DNA of 27,083 nt, from positions 1 to 27,083 of the forward strand of contig DATJHM010000024.1 of NCBI GenBank assembly GCA_035493895.1, read 5' to 3'. Shown piece by piece: positions 8,465 to 16,296 of this stretch. Every line of letters starts with the position of its first letter. Within the stretch, counting starts at the first letter, position 1. The position numbers and the translations under genes are program-made. The stretch is from DATJHM01 sp035493895 (GTDB lineage: Bacteria > Chloroflexota > Ktedonobacteria > Ktedonobacterales > Ktedonobacteraceae). The notes under the pieces are model-generated. The model did no database searches. It had not been told where the DNA came from and was given only the letters and a program-made list of their open reading frames with translations.

Positions 8465-8743
8465 GTAGAGGCGCGGCTTGTCTGTGCCCAATACGCATCA
8501 ACCGAAGAGCCGAGAGGGCCGGTGGGGGCCGCGGGCAGGGATAAACCGCTGCCCCTACCTCTGCGTTTCTTCGAGGGTGAGCAATCTCTGTACCCCCCCT
8601 TGCCAGGAGCGACCCGGCCATCGCGCCGAACCGCAGAGGTAGGGATCGCGCTTCATGCCGATCCGCGTCCCCCCCCGGCCATCGCGCCAAACCGCATGTG
8701 CCTTAGGTTGATGCGTATGGGCACAGACAAGCCGTGCCTCTAC
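8465..8743. repeat. Palindromic repeat element, copy B, with clear terminal inverted repeats
   Basis: The terminal repeats are about 38 bp: GTAGAGGCGCGGCTTGTCTG at 8465 continuing to ATACGCATCAACC at 8503, and the complement from GGTTGATGCGTAT (8706) to GTGCCTCTAC (8743). Inside is a second inverted pair, GGCCGGTGGGGGCCGCGGGC and CCCCTACCTCTGCG, mirrored at about 8628-8692 by CGCAGAGGTAGGGAT and CCCCCCCCGGCCATCGCGCC. The inner part resembles the core of copies A and C. It begins 16 bp after the cobN stop codon and fills nearly the whole gap to the next gene. Confidence 0.9.
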
Positions 8744-8817
8744 GGAGGGAATTACGGAAGAATCGAGGCAATGGGAGTTATAAAGGAATTATGTTCAAAA
8801 CGTGACGGGGGAAGGTG

Positions 8818-9522
8818 ATGGACAGTACAGAGAAGAACGAGAATCTCGGATCGCCTATTGCAAAAAGCAGGCTCTATCCCGCGTTTTTGGCGTTGGAAGG
8901 GAAGGTTTGCGTGGTTGTGGGAGGGGGACGGGTTGCGGCGCGGAAGGTCGGCGCATTGCTGGCGGCGGGTGCGCGGGTCGTTGTGATCAGTGCGGTGCTG
9001 CATCCTGATTTGCAGGCGTTGCTGGCGGATGGGGCGATTGAGCATATCCCCGATAATTATGCTGAGGAGCACATGAGTGGGACGGGAGCGCGTCTGGTGT
9101 TTGCGGCGACGGATAAGTCCGAAGTGAATCTGCGTATTGCGCAGGATGCGCGGAAGCTGGGGCTCTGGGTGAACGTGGCCGATAATCCTGGCGAGAGTGA
9201 TTTTCAGGTACCGGCTACGATCCAGCGTCAGGATTTGACCCTGGCAATTTCGACCAGGGGAGGATCGCCTGCATTTGCACGCTATGTGCGAGAGTTGCTT
9301 GAGCGAGTGCTCAGTGAGGCGCTCGGGCAGACGTTGGAGATGGTTGCGCAGGCTCGACCGCTTATTCTCGCCCAGACGAAGGAGAGGCAGGCGCAATTGT
9401 GGGAAAGTTTGCTGGCGTTGCAGCTGGAAACAGTGATTGAGACGCAGGGATATGCGGTGGCGCGGGAGATGTTTGAGCGGTGGATTGAAGAGTTTGTGCA
9501 TCGTCGTGAGAGAGGGCGCTAA
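8818..9522 (+). CDS. Precorrin-2 dehydrogenase / sirohydrochlorin ferrochelatase (Met8/CysG N-terminal type)
   Basis: A 234-residue NAD-dependent enzyme oxidising precorrin-2 to sirohydrochlorin; family members may also insert iron to give siroheme. Evidence: YPAFLALEGKVCVVVGGGRVAARKVGALLAAGARVVVIS, the CysG N-terminal Rossmann signature with GGG-R-VAARK, then LVFAATDKSEVN, VNVADNPGESDFQVPA and LTLAISTRGGSPAFARYVRE. It lacks the C-terminal methyltransferase half of full CysG, so uroporphyrinogen methylation must be encoded elsewhere. GTG 8815 directly precedes ATG 8818; GGGGGAAGG overlaps this area, so the exact start is uncertain by one codon. Separated from cobN by repeat copy B. Siroheme made here would serve NirB. 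Confidence 0.92.
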   Translation: MDSTEKNENLGSPIAKSRLYPAFLALEGKVCVVVGGGRVAARKVGALLAAGARVVVISAVLHPDLQALLADGAIEHIPDNYAEEHMSGTGARLVFAATDKSEVNLRIAQDARKLGLWVNVADNPGESDFQVPATIQRQDLTLAISTRGGSPAFARYVRELLERVLSEALGQTLEMVAQARPLILAQTKERQAQLWESLLALQLETVIETQGYAVAREMFERWIEEFVHRRERGR

Positions 9523-9523
9523 C

Positions 9524-9566
9524 GCAAGAGGCCGACACGATAGCGGATATCATGTCGGCCTCTTGC
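9524..9566. terminator. Hairpin terminator between convergent genes
   Basis: GCAAGAGGCCGACA (9524-9537) and TGTCGGCCTCTTGC (9553-9566) form a perfect 14-bp stem with a 15-nt loop. It starts two bases after the dehydrogenase stop and lies 30 bp from the end of the convergent lipoprotein gene, so it can serve both strands. No long T run follows on either side, so efficiency is uncertain. Confidence 0.75.
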
Positions 9567-9595
9567 AATTATGCAATCATAAGCGATGATCGGGT

Positions 9596-10678
9596 TCAGG
9601 CAATCGCTTTCGCAATTACGCTGCTGTCCACCAGGGTATCGTAGGGTGGAGCGGCCTTGATCAAGCCAGCTTTGAGGTGGAACTGTGACGCAACATTATA
9701 GGTGGACTCGCTCAAAGTCGGGTTCTTCGCCCACACAGGTGATGTTGCCGTATATACAGCCTGGCTGACGCTATCACCAAGCTTGAGATAGCCATTCAGA
9801 AGTTCCTTCGCCTTGTCAGGATTGGCCTGAATGTAGCTCTCGGCCTGGGAGACCGCGCGAATGAAGCCCGCGATAGCCTGAGGCTTGGCATCGATCGTCG
9901 ACTGTTTGGTAAAGAAGAGGCCGTGCACATCACCCTTCAGATCAGGCACATCGCCATTGTCCGGGCTGATGAAAATGTTGCCAGCGCCCTGAGCTTCGGC
10001 AGCCTGACCGATGGGAGAGAAGAAAGAGAGCGCATCCACGCGATTCTGCACCAGAGCGGTCAGAGCAGCAGAGTTATTCGAGCCCAGGCTGATGAGCGTG
10101 GCATCTTTATGTGCATCCATGCCCTGTAGCTTGAACAGATAGGTCAGAAGTGCTTCCGTGCCGGTGTTGGGTCCCGTAATACCAATCTTCTTGCCCTTCA
10201 GCGCATTGATTTTGTCCGCGAGAGGACTCGCCTCCGTCAAATGCGTATCCTGAGCGAATTTCTTGCTGACCACGACATCAACCACATAGCCGTTAGTCAA
10301 AGCACCGATAATGCGGGCAGAAGGATCAACCTTTGCCATGCCGAACGCATCAGTAATCACCGCACCACCGATATCGATACTCCCGGCTTCGAGGGCAGCG
10401 ACCACCTTAGGGCCAGTTTGCAGGCGAGGGCGCTCACCCAGCGTGATGTTCTGAGCTTTAAAGTAGCCCATCTGCTCAGCCACATAGAACGGGAAAAAGT
10501 TGATCGAATCATTGATCTGCCCCACATTCAGCGTCACCGGCGCAGGTGTCGAAGCTGAGCCGGGGGTGCCAGTGGTGGTTCCCGTCGGAGCGGAGCTGCC
10601 GCCACAAGCGGAAATAAGAACACCGATGAGCAGCAAGCCCGACAAACAGGATGCCAGGCGTTTGATAGAAAAATACAT
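9596..10678 (-). CDS. ABC transporter substrate-binding lipoprotein, NMT1/SsuA-like (paralog 1)
   Basis: A 360-residue periplasmic-type binding protein anchored as a lipoprotein: short positive start MYFSIKRLAS, hydrophobic stretch and lipobox LISAC with Cys25, then a Thr/Ser/Pro-rich linker. The body shows the SsuA/TauA/NMT1 pattern: LNVGQINDSINFFPFYVAEQ at the beginning, IDIGGAVITDAFG, GKKIGITGPNTGTEALLTY, DALSFFSPIGQ and GNIFISPDNGDVP. The frame is open upstream to 10786, but the lipoprotein signal fixes the start at 10678. It is the last gene of the minus-strand operon and closely resembles the lipoprotein at 11966-13030. The substrate is unknown; this superfamily includes binders of thiamine precursors, sulfonates, nitrate and others. 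Confidence 0.88.
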   Translation of the reverse strand: MYFSIKRLASCLSGLLLIGVLISACGGSSAPTGTTTGTPGSASTPAPVTLNVGQINDSINFFPFYVAEQMGYFKAQNITLGERPRLQTGPKVVAALEAGSIDIGGAVITDAFGMAKVDPSARIIGALTNGYVVDVVVSKKFAQDTHLTEASPLADKINALKGKKIGITGPNTGTEALLTYLFKLQGMDAHKDATLISLGSNNSAALTALVQNRVDALSFFSPIGQAAEAQGAGNIFISPDNGDVPDLKGDVHGLFFTKQSTIDAKPQAIAGFIRAVSQAESYIQANPDKAKELLNGYLKLGDSVSQAVYTATSPVWAKNPTLSESTYNVASQFHLKAGLIKAAPPYDTLVDSSVIAKAIA

Positions 10679-10735
10679 ACGTTTCTCACTTTCGAAGAAT
10701 TTATTATAACCCGGGTGTGATCCACAAAGGGAATT

Positions 10736-10768
10736 GGTTCTCTCATCTTGAAGAACAGAGAGAGAACC
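10736..10768 (-). other. Intercistronic hairpin between alcohol dehydrogenase and lipoprotein 1 genes
   Basis: GGTTCTCTC (10736-10744) and GAGAGAACC (10760-10768) are perfectly complementary, 9 bp with a 15-nt loop, beginning 8 bp after the dehydrogenase stop in the direction of transcription. Without a following T run it looks more like an RNA processing or stability element than a full terminator. Confidence 0.5.
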
Positions 10769-10775
10769 GCACACC

Positions 10776-11885
10776 TTAAGGGACAATCACAATCTTGATA
10801 GGGTCGCCGATCCGTTCTTCCAGAACGTGGAACGCCTCGGCAATTTTCTCCAGCGGGAACTCATGTGTGACCAGAGAGTCGCCTTGCAATTTGCCTTGCG
10901 CAGCGAGAGAGATGGCCCGTTTCACATTGTTCCCACCTTCGCCGCGGGTCGAGTACATCACAATGTCGCCTCGGACGACCGCGCTCAGATCGAAGGTTAC
11001 CATCCCGGGATAGAAAGCCAGGAAAAGAATCTTGCCGCCACGCTTCGTCACCTGGACGCAGATTTGCGGTATCTCTGTATTCCCCGAGCATTCGATGGCA
11101 AGATCAACGCCAATGCCCTCCGTCAGATCCTTAATCGCTTTGACCGGATCAGTCGTGCGAGCATTGATGACATGATCAGCGCCAAGTTCCAGGCCAGCTT
11201 GCAGGCGGCTATCGCGTGTCCCCACAAGAATGACATTGGCCGCACCCAACTGTTTGCAAGCCTGCACCGTCATTAAGCCAACCGGGCCAGGGCCGAACAC
11301 CGCAATATTCTGTCCCGCGATATATCCGCCGGTAGCTTCCAGGCCATACAGTCCTGTGCCAGCCGTCGTGATCAGCACCGCCGCCTTGTGTGACAGGGAA
11401 GCGGGAAGTTTATAGAGAGCACTCACATGATGGAGAGCATATTCAGCGAAGCCGCCGTCCGTCGTCATCCCACTGGCGCGATGCCCCTTCTCCTGATTGC
11501 CATAATTCAGACAGGCGGTATATTTACCAATGAGACAATTATCACAGCGACCGCAGCCATGGTGGGCCTCGATCGCGACGCGATCTCCCAGAGCAAACTC
11601 ATCGACGCCTTCGCCAAGAGCAACCACCGTGCCCGTCCATTCATGGCCTGGCGTAAATTGTCCGTAAGGCGGAGTCAGAGGAAAATGGCCGTCAAAGATC
11701 TTGAGATCAGTCCCGCAGGTACCACAAACAGCCACCTTGACGAGCACTTCTCCGGCGCGAGGAGCAGGAACGGGGCGTTCCACGACGCGAATATCGCGCG
11801 GACCAAATAGAACGGCAGCGCGCATCTTTTCCGGGATATCATTTGTGCGCTGCACAACATGTCGCCATGTCGTAATACTATCCAT
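10776..11885 (-). CDS. Zinc-dependent medium-chain alcohol dehydrogenase
   Basis: A 369-residue cytoplasmic NAD(P)-dependent dehydrogenase of the MDR superfamily, in the branch of polyol and L-threonine 3-dehydrogenases. Catalytic zinc site: Cys57 in CGTCGTD and GHE at 80-82. Structural zinc site: Cys111, 114, 117 and 125 in GCGRCDNCLIGKYTAC. Nucleotide-binding motif GPGPVG at 198-203. The start is well supported by AAGGAG at 11893-11898, 7 bases upstream. It is the fourth gene of the operon, between the two related binding lipoproteins, which suggests it acts on the imported compound or a product of it. Substrate cannot be read from the sequence. Confidence 0.9.
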   Translation of the reverse strand: MDSITTWRHVVQRTNDIPEKMRAAVLFGPRDIRVVERPVPAPRAGEVLVKVAVCGTCGTDLKIFDGHFPLTPPYGQFTPGHEWTGTVVALGEGVDEFALGDRVAIEAHHGCGRCDNCLIGKYTACLNYGNQEKGHRASGMTTDGGFAEYALHHVSALYKLPASLSHKAAVLITTAGTGLYGLEATGGYIAGQNIAVFGPGPVGLMTVQACKQLGAANVILVGTRDSRLQAGLELGADHVINARTTDPVKAIKDLTEGIGVDLAIECSGNTEIPQICVQVTKRGGKILFLAFYPGMVTFDLSAVVRGDIVMYSTRGEGGNNVKRAISLAAQGKLQGDSLVTHEFPLEKIAEAFHVLEERIGDPIKIVIVP

Positions 11886-11912
11886 GCTATTTCTCCTTAA
11901 AACAAACGTGAT

Positions 11913-11941
11913 ATTGAGCGGTATGGACGTACACGCTCAAT
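11913..11941 (-). other. Intercistronic hairpin between lipoprotein 2 and alcohol dehydrogenase genes
   Basis: ATTGAGCG (11913-11920) and CGCTCAAT (11934-11941) form a perfect 8-bp stem around a 13-nt loop. It lies in the 80-bp gap upstream of the dehydrogenase ribosome binding site. Role unknown; possibly differential expression within the operon. Confidence 0.45.
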
Positions 11942-11965
11942 GGGCGCATAGGTAAGATAAGTGGA

Positions 11966-13030
11966 TTAAGAGCTGAGAGCCGCATTAATCGTGTTAGTAG
12001 CGACCATATCGCCATAACGTGGAGTAATACTGATCAGGCCAGCATCCACATGGAATTTCGAGGCGACCTCGTACGCTGAGGTACTGATCTGCGGATCCTT
12101 CGCCCACACTGGCGAAGTAGCGGCGTAGACAGAGCTGGAGACCTCGTTCCCCTGCTTCAAATATTTCGTCAAAAGCCCCTTCGCTTTATCTGGATTCGTC
12201 TGAATATAGTTTTCCGCCTGGGCGACCGCACGGATGAAGCCCTCAACCGCTTTTGGCTTGGCATCGATCGTCGTCTGTCTGGTATAGAAGATGCCATGCA
12301 CATCGCCTTTTAAGGCTGGAACATCGCCATTATCCGGGCTGATAAAAATGTTCCCAATGCCTTTCGCTTCGGCGGTTTGACCGATGGGAGAGAAGAACGA
12401 AAGCGCATCGACGGTATTCTTGCTAAGCGCGCTCAGGGCAGCAGCGTTATTGGAGCCCATAGTGACAAGATGAGCATCTTTTTGCACATCCATACCCTGT
12501 TGCTGGAACAGATAGATCAGGAGTGCTTCCGTACCGCTACCGGCACCGGTCATACCAATCTTCTTGCCTTTTAACGCCTTGATCTTGTCTGCCAGAGGGC
12601 TCTCCTCCGTCAAACCCGTCTGCTGTTCAAACTTCTTGCTCACCACAACATCGACCACATAGCCATTGGTCAAAGCGCCGATAATCCTGGCGGCCCAATC
12701 GACCCTCGTCATATCGAAGGCATCAGTGATCACGCCGCCGCCGATATCGATCGTGCCATTTTCGAGAGCCGTGACCATCATGGGGCCAGTTGCAATGCGA
12801 GGGCGCTTGCCCAGAATGACGCCCTGAGCTTTAAAGAAGCCCATCTGTTCCGCCACATAGAACGGGAAAAAGTTGATCCCATCGTTGAGTTGCCCCACAT
12901 TCAGCGTCATGCTGTTTGTGGGGGTAGACGACGTGCCAAAAGGTAGCGCGCCACTGCAACCAGCAGTGCTGAGAAGAACAAGCAATAAGCCGGAAATGCG
13001 TAAGAGAGACTGTCGAAAAGAAAAATACAT
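11966..13030 (-). CDS. ABC transporter substrate-binding lipoprotein, NMT1/SsuA-like (paralog 2)
   Basis: A 354-residue lipoprotein with start MYFSFRQSLL, a hydrophobic stretch and lipobox STAGC with Cys25. The body is strongly similar to the lipoprotein at 9596-10678, sharing NFFPFYVAEQMG, IIGALTNGYVVDVVVSKKF, DALSFFSPIGQ and GNIFISPDNGDVP. A second ATG lies immediately before (13033); AGAGGTGA at about 13035-13042 is better spaced for 13030, and the MYFS start matches the paralog. It follows the permease gene by about 40 bp. The two copies have diverged in places (for example IATGPMMVTALENG versus LQTGPKVVAALEAG), so they may bind different relatives of one compound or differ in affinity. 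Confidence 0.88.
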   Translation of the reverse strand: MYFSFRQSLLRISGLLLVLLSTAGCSGALPFGTSSTPTNSMTLNVGQLNDGINFFPFYVAEQMGFFKAQGVILGKRPRIATGPMMVTALENGTIDIGGGVITDAFDMTRVDWAARIIGALTNGYVVDVVVSKKFEQQTGLTEESPLADKIKALKGKKIGMTGAGSGTEALLIYLFQQQGMDVQKDAHLVTMGSNNAAALSALSKNTVDALSFFSPIGQTAEAKGIGNIFISPDNGDVPALKGDVHGIFYTRQTTIDAKPKAVEGFIRAVAQAENYIQTNPDKAKGLLTKYLKQGNEVSSSVYAATSPVWAKDPQISTSAYEVASKFHVDAGLISITPRYGDMVATNTINAALSS

Positions 13031-13072
13031 CATTTCACCTCTTGATCAAAGCATGCGCGTAGCGTCTCCGTC

Positions 13073-13960
13073 CTAAGGAGCTTGCTGATTACCCGTCCTC
13101 ATGACTGCCTTCCATTGCGAAGTCTTGCGATCGATAAAGCCGACAATAGCGTTGAGAATGCCCGCAATGAGCGTAAGGACAAGCAAGGCAACAAAGACCC
13201 CGGAGGTATTGTATTCAGCAGCCGAAGCATCGATTAAATAGCCGAGGCCACGGTTAGACGCTACCAGCTCAGCGATAACTGCACCAATCAGAGCATAGGG
13301 AATAGCAATATGCAGGCCAACAAGCATATATCCGGAGGCCGAAGGGATAATCACCTTGAACATAATATCGCGTGGTTTGCCACCCATCAGACGTACCGCA
13401 TCAATCAGATTCTGATCGACATTGCGTACGCCCGCGAGCGTATTGAAAAACACCAGAAAAAAGACCGTGACCGCGGCCAGAATAACTTTCATTTGTAAAT
13501 CGATACCAAACCAGAGCAGGAAGAGAGGTGCAAGTGCAACCTTCGGAATGCTATAGATCGCGATAATGAAAGGATCAAGGATCTCGCCGAGTACCTGTTG
13601 TGGACCAAGCAGGAGAGCCAGGACAATGCCAGAGATCACGCCGAAGAACAGGCCGAGCAGTGTTTCCTGAAGCGTAATCTCCGTATGGTACCAGAGAGAG
13701 CCATCCTGGATCCAGGCGATGGCCTGCGTCACCACCCCCAGAGGACTACTGATAAACAAAGGATTGACCAGCCTGCCAGAGATTGACTGCCAGACGACAA
13801 GTATAACCACAAGCAAAAAGATGCGTCCCCCGTGAATGAGGAACGTCTGTCGTCTCTGGCGACGTTTTGCTTGCATATTGAGAGACGAGGGGAGTGTGGA
13901 GCTTCTGCTGGGTGTTGGCGATGGCGGTTGTTGCTCTTTGCTAGAAGCTGTTATACTCAT
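13073..13960 (-). CDS. ABC transporter permease, SsuC/TauC-like
   Basis: A 295-residue inner-membrane permease. A Ser/Pro/Gln-rich cytoplasmic N-terminus (1-40) precedes the first membrane segment (FLLVVILVVWQSI, about 48-60), then TLQETLLGLFFGVISGIVLAL, a helix around IIAIYSIPKVALAPLFLLWF, and the ATPase-contact loop DAVRLMGGKPRDIMFKVIIP at 187-206, the EAA motif of binding-protein-dependent systems. The ATG at 13960 has a strong AGGAGGT at 13967-13973 and overlaps the ATPase stop as ATGA, so translation is coupled. A longer frame to 14005 exists but lies inside the ATPase gene. With one permease gene, a homodimer is expected. Confidence 0.93.
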   Translation of the reverse strand: MSITASSKEQQPPSPTPSRSSTLPSSLNMQAKRRQRRQTFLIHGGRIFLLVVILVVWQSISGRLVNPLFISSPLGVVTQAIAWIQDGSLWYHTEITLQETLLGLFFGVISGIVLALLLGPQQVLGEILDPFIIAIYSIPKVALAPLFLLWFGIDLQMKVILAAVTVFFLVFFNTLAGVRNVDQNLIDAVRLMGGKPRDIMFKVIIPSASGYMLVGLHIAIPYALIGAVIAELVASNRGLGYLIDASAAEYNTSGVFVALLVLTLIAGILNAIVGFIDRKTSQWKAVMRTGNQQAP

Positions 13961-14739
13961 AGGTGTACCTCCTGTTTTGCGCGTGCCTCCACTAATGCAT
14001 TCCATAAACGCTGATGGAACTGGGAAAAAGCAGGCTGGAAGCGTATCTGGGTAGCGTCGCGAGGGCGGGGAAGCGTAATAGGTTCGTCGAGAACAATGCG
14101 ACCACCAATGCCAAGAACGATGACGCGGTCACCGAGCACGATGGCCTCTTCAATATCATGGGTGACAAAAAGCACCGTTTTGCCCGTCCCAGACCAGAGG
14201 TGGAGCAGCTCATTTTGTAGCTCCATGCGCAACTGGGCATCCAGAGCGCCGAAAGGTTCATCCAGCAGTAACGTCTCGGGATCAGTACTCAGCATGCGCG
14301 CCAGGCTGGCGCGGCGCAGCATACCGCCGGAGAGTTCATGTGGATAATGTTTTTCAAAGCCCTTCAGTCCGACGCGTTCCATGAGCTCGCGTGTGGTTTG
14401 CTGGCGAACGGCTTTGCTGATTTCGCGTATCTCGAGGGGCATAGCGATATTGCGTTCAATAGTGCGCCAGGGCATAAGCGTTTCTTTCTGCGTCAGATAC
14501 CCCACTTCGAGACGAGGTTTACTTATCTGGCTATCCTGATAATAGGTCTTGCCAGAAGATGCAGGTAAGAGACCGGCGATTATATTGAGAAGAGTCGATT
14601 TACCGCAGCCGCTCGGTCCTACCAGAACGACAAAACTGCCTTGTGCAAACTGCACGCTGATATCACGTAGCACAGGAATTTCCTGATTAGCGTGAACAAA
14701 CGATTTGCTTACTTGCTCCGCACGAATAATTGCGGTCAT
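13957..14739 (-). CDS. ABC transporter ATP-binding protein, SsuB/TauB-like
   Basis: A 260-residue ATPase energising the import system. Walker A GPSGCGKST at 41-49, Q-loop at Gln84 (GYLTQKETLMPW), signature LSGGMLRRASLAR starting at 136, Walker B TLLLDEP at 156-162 and the switch histidine in FVTHD. This set and the LMPWRT sequence after the Q-loop are typical of the nitrate/sulfonate/taurine family of importers. ATG 14739 has GGAAGGA at 14747-14753; a longer frame to 14835 lacks such a site and crosses a possible leader structure. It is the first gene of the five-gene operon; a 4-bp overlap links it to the permease. Confidence 0.93.
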   Translation of the reverse strand: MTAIIRAEQVSKSFVHANQEIPVLRDISVQFAQGSFVVLVGPSGCGKSTLLNIIAGLLPASSGKTYYQDSQISKPRLEVGYLTQKETLMPWRTIERNIAMPLEIREISKAVRQQTTRELMERVGLKGFEKHYPHELSGGMLRRASLARMLSTDPETLLLDEPFGALDAQLRMELQNELLHLWSGTGKTVLFVTHDIEEAIVLGDRVIVLGIGGRIVLDEPITLPRPRDATQIRFQPAFSQFHQRLWNALVEARAKQEVHL

Positions 14740-14765
14740 TTGTCTGTCCTTCCATGGCGAGGGTT

Positions 14766-14821
14766 CTACAGGTGTTATACCGAATAGCGTCCTTAGGATA
14801 TAGAGCACCCTATGCCTGTAG
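14766..14821 (-). promoter_or_regulatory. Possible structured RNA leader of the ABC operon
   Basis: On the minus strand a 56-nt segment is closed by a perfect 7-bp stem CTACAGG / CCTGTAG (14815-14821 with 14766-14772). Inside are small possible stems, ATAG-GGTGCT-CTAT, TCC-TAA-GGA and GGT-ATAAC-ACC. It ends 12 nt before the ribosome binding site of the ATPase gene. It matches no riboswitch class I recognise; it may be chance. Confidence 0.3.
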
Positions 14822-15683
14822 CATGTAATATACATCTTACCTTTACCGGTACTGTAACTCTAACAGATAGTGTTTTCCATATGCAACTATATAGCTATAT
14901 CGGATAGCTCGTTTCATACTTTTTCCCTCGTTAACCTCATAGTATGTTTGTAAAGCGAGTGAAACTTCTTCTCCGTTTCGTAACTTATCCAGGACAAAAA
15001 TCGACTATTACTAGCTAGCGGCGATCTTGTGCAATATTGCTTGCTTGCTTTAGATATACCGAAAAAAAGGGATGGGGAGTGACGTGTGTAGATAGAAGAG
15101 AAACACGTCGTATAAAATTGTAGCATAGTGGAATATCGAACGTCAAAGAATTTGAATCATTTTTGTTGATTTCGTACCATACTTGATGTACATGCAAGAT
15201 AGGAGAGGTCCAAGTGATATTCTCGTGTGGTATGAGAAGAAAAACGCGAGGGACAAAATATTAACATAGCCAGATCTGGCTACGCTTGACTCATAGAAAG
15301 TTTTTATGTATACTTGCAGCACTGCCGTTAAGTAAGATAATACTGTGGCGTTACGATAAAGAATAGTATACAAAAATAGTATGTGAAAAGAGGATGCTAA
15401 AGGAACTTTCTAATATACTATATTAAGATTTTATAAAGATGCGTCGTTTACTATTTTCCCATCATTACGTCGCATGTCGAACATTACACAACGGCTTGCC
15501 AGTAGGGACGAAACCTTTTCTCTTGAGTGATATTTCCTGTTTTCCATACTGGTAAGTAGGAGTTATTCAGGTGAGGAGGGGAGGGCACGCAGGACGATCA
15601 CAAGAAACGTCCTGTGATTGTCCGAGCGTAACGTAACGTATCTCGTTTCCCAAAATTCTTGAGATAGGATATGCCCTTGTCTG
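14822..15683. other. Long intergenic stretch without a credible gene
   Basis: This AT-richer segment separates the minus-strand ABC operon from the plus-strand genes that follow. Short open frames here have low-complexity or implausible sequences and no good ribosome binding sites. A 12-bp palindrome ATATAGCTATAT is at 14889-14900. It must hold the divergent promoters, but I could not assign them with confidence. Confidence 0.5.
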
Positions 15684-16202
15684 ATGTACACTCTCGATTT
15701 CCAGACAATACGGCAAGTGATGCAAGCGCATCAGCAGACGGGAACCTTGCATGCTGAGACCCCGCCAACCGGGATCGCAAGTTTGCGAGAGCCTTGCCGC
15801 GTAGAGATCAACATTCTGGTAGGAAACGTCGTCGCCTGTACCGTTATTGGTGCGAGTGGACGGCGTGTAACTGGAGAAAAGGCAGCTCAGGAGCTTTCCC
15901 GTCTGGGAAGGCTTAACTGGACGTTTATTCCAAAGCAGGAAGCCGCGACACCGCCAGAGTCTTTCTCCCCCGCGCCAGGAGAGATTATTTTTTTCCCGCA
16001 AAGAACCGTCAACTTGAGTCAGCAGCAGATGCGTAGCTTACCACGTATGCACAGGGCAATTTTTGTTCTAGCCGATGGAACAAAGAATATCGCAAAGATC
16101 GCGGACATGCTCTCAACCTCCCCGGATGTTATAGAGAGAGCCCTGAGAGACTTGCAATCGATGGGTGTGGTTGTCATAAGGCAACAGGGAGGCAGAAATT
16201 AG
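15684..16202 (+). CDS. Uncharacterised protein with winged-helix-like C-terminal segment
   Basis: A 172-residue soluble protein that I do not recognise as a named family. The N-terminus, FQTIRQVMQAHQQTGTLHAE, followed by short strands (CRVEINILVGNVVACTVIG), recalls DUF4388/PatA-like signalling domains that begin with a helix and a TGxLxV turn; this is only a resemblance. A Pro/Ser linker (about 87-97) leads to a C-terminal segment MHRAIFVLADGTKNIAKIADMLSTSP-like (residues about 123-150) plus VIERALRDLQSMGVVVI, which reads as a winged-helix. The ATG lacks a close ribosome binding site (AGGAT is 14-15 bases away), so the start is uncertain. It is 94 bp ahead of a membrane protein gene on the same strand, probably one transcript. 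Confidence 0.65.
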   Translation: MYTLDFQTIRQVMQAHQQTGTLHAETPPTGIASLREPCRVEINILVGNVVACTVIGASGRRVTGEKAAQELSRLGRLNWTFIPKQEAATPPESFSPAPGEIIFFPQRTVNLSQQQMRSLPRMHRAIFVLADGTKNIAKIADMLSTSPDVIERALRDLQSMGVVVIRQQGGRN

Positions 16203-16296
16203 CCGTAAGCAGATTTCTGTTCGTATGAAAAGCTCTGCTGCCTGTAACCTCCTGCTGTCCTTGTTGTGATGGAGTTATTGAAATGGAGTACTTCTT

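Noticed and set aside
9596..14739. Reading the ABC operon as the nitrate transporter for the nitrate operon
   Set aside because: The proteins belong to the same broad superfamily as NrtABC, but the operon is on the opposite strand, 6 kb away and carries an alcohol dehydrogenase; nothing points to nitrate.
15143..15373. Hydrophobic 76-residue minus-strand frame in the long intergenic gap
   Set aside because: No ribosome binding site, AT-rich composition and aromatic-rich random-looking sequence; insufficient support.
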